A DNA stretch of 64,000 bases from Owenia fusiformis (Eukaryota > Annelida > Polychaeta > Sabellida > Oweniidae), in assembly GCA_903813345.2 (NCBI GenBank), contig CAIIXF020000003.1:27171248-27235247 (forward strand), written 5' to 3'. The stretch's first letter is position 1. Every line of letters starts with the position of its first letter. Below the pieces are notes generated by a model. It made no database searches, was not told the origin of the DNA, and worked only from the letters and a program-made list of their open reading frames with translations. Both the position numbers and the translations under genes were made by a program. Of the stretch, positions 24,342 through 36,400 are shown piece after piece.

Positions 24342-24786
24342 TTGCACATATCGCAGTATACATGGAGTCGTTTTACTATTTACAAAATTTACAACGAGTA
24401 CCTATTCAGTCAAGAATTTCTTGGTAGTCACGTATTAAAATGAAAAAAATTAAGAGATAATGAAAAGAAAAAAACGAGGAATAAATCTCATAAACAAAAT
24501 GTCAAATTCTTAATTGTATAGTGAGGCTAATGCAAAAGAATGTGCAAGTTTTGAAGGAAAATATGCATTAGATAGCATGCCCAGAGGAGCTGTATATTGG
24601 TTTACAGTGATTCTTCGATTTCATTCAAATTTGTCTATTCCACTTAAATTCCACTATTCCATATAAATACTCTATTGCACTCAAAAACCTCAATTACACA
24701 CATACTGAATCCTTAATTCCACACAAATTCTTCCGTTTCTCTCAAATTCAAAACAATCCATCATAGAATTTATTTTTCATAACTGA

Positions 24787-25487
24787 GTTAAGTTGCTAAT
24801 CCATGACTTAATGTGCAATGAATAACTAAGTCTGCATCCAAAACAAGAGTTGGCAATTCATTACTGAATTAGCAATCCATAAATGAGTTGGCAATCCATG
24901 ACTTAATATGCAATCAATAACTGATTCTGCAATCCAGAACAAAAGTTGGCAATCCATTACTGAATTAGCAATCCATAAATGAGTTGGCAATCCATGACTT
25001 AATATACAATCAATAACTGATTCTGCAATCCAGAACAAAAGTTGGCAATCCATTACTGAATTAGCAATCCATAAATGAGTTGGCAATCCATGACTTAATA
25101 TACAATCAATAACTGATTCTGCAATCCAGAACAAAAGTTGGCAATCCATTACTGAATTAGCAATCCATAAATGAGTTGGCAATCCATGACTTAATATGCA
25201 ATCAATAACTGATTCTGCAATCCAGAACAAAAGTTGGCAATGCATTACTGAATTTGCAATCCATAAATGAGTTGGCAATCCATGATTTAATATGCAATGA
25301 ATAAATGAATCTGCAATCCAAAACAAGAGTTGGCAATTCATCACTGAATTTGCAATCCATAACTGAGTTGGCAATCAATGACTTAATATGCAATCAATAA
25401 CTGAGTCTGCAATCCAAAACAAGAGTTGGCAATCCATTTCTGAATTTGCAATCCATAACTGAGTTAGCAATCAATGACTGAATGTTT
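24787..25487. repeat. higher-order minisatellite (19-bp motif, 96-bp unit)
   Basis: A motif of 19-20 bp beginning GCAATCCA is repeated about 36 times. Five consecutive variants form a 96-bp higher-order unit that repeats almost exactly at 24945, 25041 and 25137, with more diverged units at the edges. The 96-bp length is a multiple of three, which explains an open minus-strand frame of 182 codons; I do not regard it as a gene. Confidence 0.9.
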
Positions 25488-27458
25488 GGCAAAAGTTGCT
25501 TTATACAGTATACTTTATACAAATACACTTAAAATATTCTACCCGTTTTTGTTTCTTTTTACATACTATTGCAATATTTCATTCTTTCGAATAAAATTCC
25601 TTCTTAATGCATTATCTTCCAGATAAATAAAATTCAATAGAGAATTCTACACTTTTATAAATACTTATATTTGTTTGTATCCTCTTCTTACACCAAATAC
25701 TCCAAGGTAATACCCTCAAAAATGTAGTTCATTGTTGCAAATAAATATTTTAAGTCACACAGTGATAAATATCGAACTTTGAAGTATGAAGAGCAAAATG
25801 GCTGCCATGTAACACGCCAGTCACATTTGTGCAGGACGCCAGCTGATAAGTAAGAATGCGAAGTAAGCATGCACAAAACCAAATCAAAATCTCGGCACTA
25901 GTCTGTTATTGCATCTGTAACATCTGTAAGAATTTCAACGGAGAAGCAGTTTTCCTGGAATTTTGATAACAAGATTTATGTGGCGCCTGTCTCTAAGACA
26001 TGTAAGATAATGAAAATAAAGCACTTTTTAAAAGTGTGATAAAAAAAGTACAGTAGTTACCCAAAATCAATGTCATGGCAGTCACGTTCAAAAACATAAA
26101 TAAATTCAGAAAGTTGAATCGATGAGGCTTTTGTTAATTCCAGAGCCATTATCTTAAAATATCAAATTAAATTATTGATTTGCAAAATATATTTGTAGGT
26201 ATTTACAGTAACTATTGATGAGTATCATAAAATACAACTGAATTTTACAACATTTTAAAGAAACGGCCCCCTGATTCTTGCGAGAATTGTTGGGATTTAG
26301 TCTGATCATTTTTTAGCAATACCTCTCATCCAAATAACATGCTCTGATGTTACACCTTTTAAAATACATTACTTTATACATTACATGGTAAAACTTACCA
26401 TTCAAAAATATGGCGTAACTAAATGAATCTGAATTCTCAGTCACACGTCATAAAACACTCACATCACATACAATAGTAATTATTATATAATACAGTTTTA
26501 TCTTAAACTTGTAAACTAAAGCATATAGCAGCATTCATGAGATATGTGCTTGTTGTACGTCATATAATGTACAGCGCAAACATAAACTTTCCTTATTTTG
26601 ATTGGACATGTGGCAGTTACACACCACATTAACATAAAATGTACATATACTTATGTCGTTACCCAATATTCCGACTGCCCGGTATCATCTGGCACATACT
26701 TTAAGTACTGTATAAAAGGCTCGTTATGGTCCATGTACATGTGTGTATACATGCCATTTAGTCAAATCATTCTATTCAAATCTTAATCACTTCCTTATGT
26801 CTTTGGTCAAATTGAGTGTTTTTCTGCCACAAGATGGCATTGTAGTCTCCAATAGATGGCCTAGCATCAGACTATGCTCACTAGAGGGCCTTAAAAATCA
26901 AATTATGCTCACTAGATGGCCTTGTATCTAGTTATGCTCAATAAAGATGGCTTTTGTCAGATCCATGTATCGCAGCAGATAAGGATGATTAGAAAAAGGG
27001 CTTGGAAGAAGCAATGGTTTGCTGTGAATCACATTTCAGATTCATTAAACCATGATTCATTGCAATACAAGACATACTATAAGTGGTTACCAGATGTTAA
27101 ATGTACATAGCAACCACCAGGTCATAATATATATATTGTCTCTTTAGTAACTACTCTCTGTGACAAAAGTATGGAGCTTACCATAGAATCGTGATGTTAG
27201 TGGCTACCAGTGACAATATCAATATATGTGGTGATAAATGTACAAAGTTACCATTTAACATTATATACTTGGTTGCCATAGCTACATCATGTATACAATT
27301 GTCATAGAGACTCAATATTTATCGTTACCCTCTTAAAACTATAGTACATAGTTGCCAATGAAACAGAATCTTCACAGTGACATAATCTACATGGTTTCTG
27401 TATACGATATTATTTGCTGACAGTCAATCTATATGTGGTAACTGTGAGACTGCTCCTG
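25488..27458. other. 3' flank of ZCCHC14, no gene seen
   Basis: Non-coding sequence downstream of the ZCCHC14 stop. At about 26830-26945 there is a decayed repeat of about 35 bp (TATGCTCACTAGATGGCC, ATAGATGGCCTAGCATC). Nothing else recognised. Confidence 0.4.
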
Positions 27459-30400
27459 TCAGTCAGAGTCTGATTTTGGCTGGTAGTTCAGATGATAGTG
27501 ACCTGAAAGAGAGATGTATTGAAACTATTAACCATAAAATAAAGAAGGGTATTTAAGAGCAATTTTATTCATCACTAAAGGACAATATGTTAATGATTTA
27601 ACAAACTTGGAACCAGAATTTTTCTCCTTAATTTAAAGTGCAAATTGTCACTTTATTCTATTTTTTTTATCCTAATACAAAAAAATGTCCAAAGCTGGTC
27701 ATATTTTAATTTATGTAGTGTATGTCATATGATTTTACATGTTTCACTATACCAACAGCCTGCAGTGGTTAGTTCTCACATTGCATCTAAAAACCTAATC
27801 AGATCTTGACACTATCATACTGCAGTCACTGTTAATGCAAAATGTCACCACCTGCAGCCTGTTGCAGGCACCAAACATCATTTGTTACAGACACCAAACA
27901 CCAATCACCACCAAACACCAGCCATTTAACACCATCCACAAAAAAATTGGACACTATAACAATATGTCACCACTTCTGGTGGTGGCATAATAACATCTTT
28001 TAAGTGTGAAAATAAAATTTCTAAATATAATCAATTACCTTGTGATGTCACAGAGTCCATTGTCTTCTGAGTACATTCTGACGCCCGATGTCCTGCCACG
28101 CCACAGTTATAACATGACAGCCTATGTTTCCCATGGGGCTTTTGGGCAATGCTATGATAAGGCATATGGGGTAGTCTAAAATGGCCTGGGGGAGTTCCAG
28201 GTGGTCTCGATGGCAAAACGTTAACATTGTGACTGTGTTGATTGTACATAAGATCCTGACTAAGGCCATTTGGGAGATGTCCATGATGCATAGGACTAAA
28301 GGGAAGCCCAGCTAGGTGATTCACTAGTCCGTTAGAAGTCGGTGGGATGAAATTAGGATGCGCCATATAAGGCAGAGGTTGTCTGATAAATGTTACGTTA
28401 TATGGTGCGTAATTCGCGGCATTATGTTGCCCGTTACATCCACAGTTACTACAAGATGGCTGGCTTCCATGATGTCCCGACTGTCCCCCGGGAGGAGTTG
28501 CAGTCATGTTGCGGTGATCAGTACCAGGGATCATAGGGGGTGGCAACATTTGTACACCAGGGGGCACCACTGGATGGTTCCAACCAGAATGAGGCACAAC
28601 TGCAGAACTATGCGGCAGATGTTGCGGGAAACTTTCAAAATTTTGAACATTTTTTGATACTGATACAGATTCCCCTTCATCTAGCTTCTTTGTAGTGTTA
28701 TCGATGTTATCTACACATTGTGCAGTATCCGAGTCTGTGGAGACAGTGCTTGGAGATGAGACCCCCACAGGAGGTGGACCTGAGGGTGGTATTACCCCTT
28801 GGGGAAGCAACATGACCCCTGGGGGTGGGCAACCTTGAGGGGGAATGACCCCAGGGGGTGGCCCACTTGGGGGTGACATGATCTCTTGGGGTACTATATT
28901 CCCTGGAGGTGGGCAACTTGTTGAGGGTATGACCCCTAGGGGCTTATCACACGCTGCCTGAGACACAGTAATCATTTGGGGAGGTTCTTGGCGTGCTGGG
29001 CTTTCAGCCCTTGGGTGACACTGGGTGGGGGGCACCAGCTCGGAATCTCGGAACTGGACATTTTCTATTGAGTTTATCATAGGATTAGCAGACTTCTGAA
29101 TGGGTGTAAATGTCACAACACTTTTATAAATAGGTGGCTGCCCATCTGTACTGATATTCAGCTTGTTTTTATCATTCAGTTCGTCAGCTACTGGCGCTGG
29201 AGGCACTTGTTGTTGTACAGGATACCCAGGGATAGATGGCACTGTAGTCACATAAGAGGAGCTGCCTGATCTAGTGGCGATGATGTCTGGTGATTGTACA
29301 CCTGCACAGACCAATGGTGATGCTGAGACGCTTACACTGTTCATTGGGGGTTTACTGATATCAGCTACAACGTCACTTACTGTGTTGGTATTCACAGAGT
29401 TAGGGTTGCCACTGGCTACAGAACTGCCCGACTGGCTGACAGGGTTTGGAGTGCCATTTAGAGGTACCTTTGAGGTCATATAATTAGTAGGGGCATTGGT
29501 CTGGTGACCAGCGGGCTTAATTGCAGGCCTGGGCATGCGAACTTGCTGCTGTTGCTGCCATATCATAGGATGAGGCAAGATTTGTATTGGTACATGTGGG
29601 TTGACATGGCCAATCATTTGGGGTCTCATCGCCCTAATATTGCCACCAGGGGGCATTGAAGTATGCTCACACGAGGGTACCATGTTTCTTATTTGGCCAC
29701 TCTGTGGCACTACAGAGACAGACTGCTCACTAGATGGCAACATCATTGTCCGTATTTGGCCACCAGGGGGCATGTGCTCTCCTGGAGGCAATATATTTCT
29801 TATTTGGCCACCAGATGGCATATTTACTATAGTTTGTTCACCAGGGGCCAGCACACTAGAGGGAGCTGTTGCTATGGTGACTAGTGATTGATAACTAGTT
29901 GATATAGTCCTATCTGAGGGAATAAGCACTGAAACTGAGTTCTGAGTTGGCACATACTGGCTAGGCGCATTATTTAAGAATTGACTAGTCAATGGGGCTG
30001 ACCCATCCACCATGTCTACACAGGGGTTATTAGTCTGACTGCTACTATATGCCTCGAGTTGATCCAATGAGTTGTTTAGAAGTGTATGCAAGTCTTCCCT
30101 TCCTCTATTTGTGGGGCTTTGAAGTTGAGAGTCTGAAAAAGTGAAGTATACATTAATAAGATAATACATATTAAATGTCTTATGTCTTAGCTTCACTGTG
30201 GTGGAACTATGTTCATGTAGCGATGATTCACAAATGGATGACTTTTCTTAAACATATGATGCTAAAACATGTTTATCCCAAAAAGGTTGTGAATTTGCGT
30301 AGTAACGACTATAGACACAACATAGTAACTAAGTAATATCTCAAGCACAGTCAGTTCAGTTTAACAATCCTGACTACCTTTCTGTGATTAAAAAAAGAGT

Positions 30401-33400
30401 CAAGGTTTTATCGACTACCTGAATCTATGAGTTCATCTTGGCTATCTCCAGACTTTACATGTTCAGGCACAGGGCTAGCAGCTGGACTAGAGTATTCTGA
30501 GCACAATGATGAACTATCGATACTACTTGCAACTGATGGCTCCATCTGCTGGGGAAATAGTTTCTGAACTGGTGCAAGAAGTCCGCTTGGCTGAAGGTAT
30601 CCTTGCGCAATATTGTACACAGGGGGAGACATTAGTTGACGCGAAGCATTTTGTGGAGAGCGTTTGAATACTACGTGACCATTGGGGTCGAGCATTGAGA
30701 TCCCATTCACATTTTTGTTTTCTCTAAAGGTAAAAATAAATTAATTTAAAATGTAACAGGTGATGAAGAAACGTTTTAAAAATCAGACTGTGATATAAAG
30801 TGATTGCGTAAAAAATTTTGAATAAAAATGAAAATTCTTAAGTTTTGTTCTGAAACAGAAAGATTTTACGTTTCTTTATCAAATAAACACATGCCTAACC
30901 TGACGTAAAAATTAAATATTGCTTATCATTTCTTACTGTCATCTTTCTCATTCTTAATTGGTTGAACATGAATCACATGACAAAAATATTCGGTGAATTT
31001 TTTTTTTCGGGGAATACCTGTCCCTTTCAAAAGTAATATGAGAATACACATAATAGTAACAACAAAACAAAATATTTGTAAAATAAACAATTCAATTATT
31101 CTCTTAACTTACTTGATGCAGTTGATTTCTCGCCGCAGTTTCCCGATTGCACCTTCTGTAAGTCCCTGATTTTGAAAATCTTTGTCTGACAAGCGTAAGA
31201 GCTGAAATAATTTGTGATAAATTTCTGACTGACATTTATGTTGATCTGACCATGGGCTTTCAAGAGAGTCTTTATACAAAAAATTACCATTTTATTATGA
31301 ACAAAATTAATAATATGTTCTGAGACTTTGTAATATCAACACCAAGAATGATGGATGAAATAAATAAATAAAAATATAAACACATAAATATATTCCAATT
31401 GTAAACACCAAAGTTTAAAAACAAAACATTTCCTTGTTGCTTAGTACCATGTTGTAAATAAGTTTATTAAAATAAAGTTAGAATTGATTCATAAATATCC
31501 ATACTAAATACTGAATGATCAGTTGAGCTAATAAAAACTGGCAACCATTTAATCATTTAACTTTAAGAATGAAATATTGTGACAGTGTATTTGTTAGAAT
31601 CTAGCATAAATACCTCTTCAAATGTGTAAGTACTGAGTCTGTCTGCGTATTTGTGAAGACGTATCTTCTTCAGCCACTGCTGTATTGCGTTACCTGGCCT
31701 TGGGGAGGACTGAGGGGAGTTCCCTGGGGGTAGTACCGGAGAACTACCGCCACTAGTTAGCACCATTGGAGAGCAGAGGGAGGGGGAGATATGTGGAGAA
31801 GAGAGTGGGGAGGGGAGAGGAGATCCATGGGGTGAAGGCGAACTTGCCACAAACGTATATGTGTGTCTGAAAAATAAATTCAAAACTTACAATTCTGAAA
31901 AAGAGGACATATAAAGGAATGACTAACTAATTATTTAATCAGTTTATTTTGAATTAAATTGTGGTAAGAACAATGAGGCCTGCAGACATGGTAAATGTAA
32001 ATAAAGAGACGATAAAAAACATACCTATGGTTTGTGACTAGGGTGTTGACATTGTTGATTGGCGCAGATTGTTGCACTGGATCAACCATCTTACCAATAG
32101 GGGGAGTTACTGAAACAATACACAAATCATTGACTTCAACATGTTTCAAAATAATTTTGGAATAATGGAGGAGGAGTTTTTTTAAGTCATTGTTTATTTT
32201 TGAATTAGACCATATAGTTTGGGATATTTGGGGTTTTGTTATCCTTATGACCAATATTCCTCAATGTATCTTTTTGCTGTGCTTTGTAATGGGTATCTGT
32301 ACCATCATAAGTATGGACTTAAATAAACAGAAATTATCTGCAATTCTATAAAAATCATATTTACTGTTCATGAGTAGCCAAAAACTTAAAATACAATAAA
32401 GACATATAAACCCCATCTCTTCATGTTTGGTCGCAAATAAAATATTGCAAACCATAGAAATGATTATTCCAGCAAGCTGTAAAACGTAATACAGGGTATT
32501 CATAAACTCTCTTTACACTTTACACAGACTATGTAATTGCAAAGACACTTTATGGACACCCTGTATATTTATTTTATTTTAATATTACATATAAAACACT
32601 CAAAGCAACTTTGACTATAGAATTATATTATCAACTTGATATAGTAACATTACCTGGCTTGATGGGAGAGTCACCAATCTGAGAGTTATAAATCGTGCAT
32701 GTTTTCACTTGGCCTGTCGGGCTGATTATGCTGCCATCTTCAGGGGGTTCTAAAAAGCATGAATCAAATGTTTAATTAGAGTTATGAGAAAGGACAAATT
32801 AACATCTTGAATATAAAAGAAACATGATAATATTATAAGCTCTTAATTTTGCCAAAAATTTATTGGCTCTGACTGGCTGTTCCGAAGAGAGCATTATATA
32901 CAGTATAGCATTTGATTGGTTACATGTAAACCTACCAGTGTTATATACTGGCTCTGATTGGCTGTTCCGTAGAGACTTGGCATGATTTATAGCATTTGAT
33001 TGGTTACATAAAGACCTACCAGTGTTATATACTAGCTCTGATTGGCTGTTCCGTAGAGACTTGGCATGATTTATAGCATTTGATTGGTTACATAAAGACC
33101 TACCAGGGGTATATACTGGCTCTGATTGGCTGTTCCGTAGAGACTTGGCATGATTTATAGCATTTGATTGGTTACATAAAGACCTACCAGGGGTATATAC
33201 TGGCTCTAATTGGCTGTTCCTTAGAGACTTGGCATGATTCATAGCATTAGATTGGTTACATAAAGACCTACCAGGGGTATATACTGGCTCTAACTGGCTG
33301 TTCCTTAGAGACTTGGCATGATTTATAGCATTTGAGTGGTTACATGAAAACCTACCAGGGGTATATACTGGCTCTAATTGGCTGTTCCTTAGAGACTTGG

Positions 33401-36400
33401 CATGATTCATAGCATTAGATTGGTTACATAAAGACTAAAGACCTACCAGGGGTATATACAGGCTCTGATTGGCTGTTCCTTAGAGACTTGGCATGATTCA
33501 TAGCATTTGATTGGTTATTAACTGGAGATGATTTGGCAGAACTGCTGCTTGTTGTCTGGTCATCAGTCATCCCATTGAAGAATGTCACCACATGGTCACA
33601 TTCCATGATATATGAGGGCAGAGCAGCTAGTTGTCTGAAGCAGAAATTGTCATCTGAAATTCCTCTGTTTATAGTACATTCAGTAACAATCTAAATCACA
33701 TTATATATCATAATATGACTGACAGTATTCTGATTACAGTTGCCATGCCTTAATTGATGCATTGATGCAACTGTATTAATAGATACAAAATTACAACTTA
33801 AGGTGGTTCTAACTTTTTGTGATCACCCTGTATATCCACTTACTGTGTATACTCAACAACCAATGACTTGATGTGATCCAGTGATTCCTCCTTCAGTGCA
33901 CGCTGCTTGCTGTGCAGACTTTGAAAGTATGGGATTTTCCGTTTCTGACGATGTGCTCCAGCTTCTTCGGGAAACAGTTTCAACAACTAAAAACAAAAGA
34001 TGAACATCTTATGTTTATGTATTTTTTGATGCTACGAAGAGTAAAATTGGTAGAGAATAAATGGTTTAATAAATTAGTAAAATGGTAGAGTTAATTGGTG
34101 GGACAAATATAACCAATGCACTGTGGCCCTTCATTTAATAGTGGAATAAAATGGCCGATTAAAATGATGTAATTAATTGTTTCTTGGATGAAAAGATTTT
34201 GGACCGGATAATTTAATCATACATGTTATTAATCTATTACCATGTCATCATATGTGCCTTAAGATTAATTCTAATGTAATTTTAAATGGCTCACCTTTGT
34301 GTGAAACTCATGTAGGTCCTGGTAAGTTTTACACACCTCTGAGATGTCTCCATTGTCCCAGCTCACCTGGAAATACATGAAATATACTGTAAGTGTATAA
34401 CACATTGAATTCACAGTCGAGCAATATTTGTAGATTTGAACATATTCTTTTCACATATTCATGTTTTCTTGATTTTTGCAAAAGCTGCAATGTGCCAAAT
34501 GTTTCATGTTATACAGTATACAATTTTAAATCTGTGGCATTTCGAATTAGTGATGTTACATTCACACAATTATATGCAGATTTAAGATGTCCATAAATCA
34601 TATGTGTTTTACAGTTATGATTGATTTGCAGTTTAACCTGTCTCATCTGAATGCCACTCAGAATTTTAAACATGGAAGTGATTACAAAATTAGTGTTTAC
34701 ATGAAGGATTACCATAGTAAGAGACTTGGCTAGATTGTAAATTGTAGATTTATTTTCCATGTCATTTCTCTCTTGAAGCTTTCCTACCTGGCTCATTTGT
34801 TGTCCGTTTGAAATATTGCCATATATGGGCAATGGATAAAAGTTCTGACCATATCTGAACAGTTTTGTTGAATAGTGATCGCTAATTCTCATTAGAAATC
34901 AAATTTCCTCGGTACTGTTTCTTCTAGCCGCTTATCTTATTTGATTAGTTTTGTTTTAATATAGTGTTTGGATATACACCTTAGCAAAGGCAGTGCAACT
35001 CAATGAGTGTACATCAATAAAATAGAACACAAGCATCTTTTATAATGCAGACTCTAGTGGTGGGACTCGCCCGAATTTTCGGACTCGATTATCGGGGATC
35101 AAACTGACGACGATTAATCGAATAAATTCGATTTTTTCCAAAGTTTTGAAGGGAATCTCCCAACCCGCTGCCAACCACTTTTTTTATGTAAATCATCGAT
35201 GTTATTGTAAAAACAAATAAAGTGCAATGTGTTACATACCTTCAAACATGTTTTTTGTTTATTTTATCAACTCTAAAGGCGAATAACAAATAAAAAAGAC
35301 GCCCGGAAGTAAAATTTCGAAATGCATTTAATTATTTTGCTATATTAGCGGTTCCAGCTATAGAATTTGCAGCACCGCAAAGGTCAACTTCGAAACGAGG
35401 CTCTGACCCTATTATCCTACTGTAGCATTTCGTCCAGAGCTCACTGAGATAAGGTTAGATCCCGGAAGTAAAAGAAATGAACAAAACAAATTGTTTTCTA
35501 CATGTTATTTTACGTTTTATTAGCTGATTATAGATCAACATGTAAGTACTTTTATAGTAAATAGTGTTCCTGACTCGAATTGACGTAACCCAACTCGAAT
35601 GGTACACAATTCGAGCCGAAATCGGAGGTGAAAACAAAAATCGAATTTCAAATTTTTTCCCCCAAACGAGTGATTATTCGAGTTGCCGATTTATCGTAGC
35701 ACCACTAGCAGACTCTCACCTTAAATATGTAATTTACATCCTGGTAAGTCATTTTGAATATCTGAGCCTCTACTGATTGTCTTAAATTAGGTCCAGCTCA
35801 TTTTAATTTGCTCAACTTTGACGTATGAAATTTCTGAATCCTCCAGTGTTAATTTTTAATATTCACTCCAATCTCTGTTGTATTCTTTCTGAATCTTAGT
35901 CCGGGGAATATACATAGATATAATTTATTGATCCATTCTAAAAACCTTTGTTAAAATTCCAATTTAGATTTCTAATATCAACTTATAATTGATATTTAGT
36001 CACAAAATCTAACTTTGTAGTTGTATTTTTTAAGTAAATGCGTATTGCGAAATCTTTAACAAAAACTTCATTCAAAAGGCGACAGGCATTCAAAATTAAG
36101 TTATCATAACATAGTCCAAATGCTTAAACGCTGGTGCCTAGAGCAAGAAAAACAAACACAATATATTGATTTTTAAGGAAGTATAGTTTAACTTTTTAAG
36201 TTCATTATCTGATTTTGAATATACTATTCTTAAATGTGTCAGTTTAAACAAGGTTATATTTCATGAACTGATATAACAAAAGGGTGTAGGAGATAAAAAC
36301 TTATGTAGCATATGAATGATATTTATATTGTTATAAAAAACCAATGTCAAAAGTAAGTGATACTAGATCTATAGACTAAAGATTAACTAACTTTTTTCTC

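Noticed and set aside
24826-25393. Minus-strand frame of 182 codons with repeats WIANSVMDCQLLF
   Set aside because: Product of the 96-bp satellite, whose length is a multiple of three; no homology or conserved start.
24787-25487. Regular repeats considered as a CRISPR array
   Set aside because: Contiguous tandem variants with no unique spacers, in an animal genome.
28358-29891. Plus-strand frames of 70-100 codons opposite ZCCHC14 exon 12
   Set aside because: Shadows of GC-richer coding sequence on the other strand.
32870-33516. Treating the ZCCHC14 array as a normal coding repeat of one exon
   Set aside because: The 7-bp insertion after the first donor introduces a stop, and the next exon's phase fits splicing from the first donor exactly.
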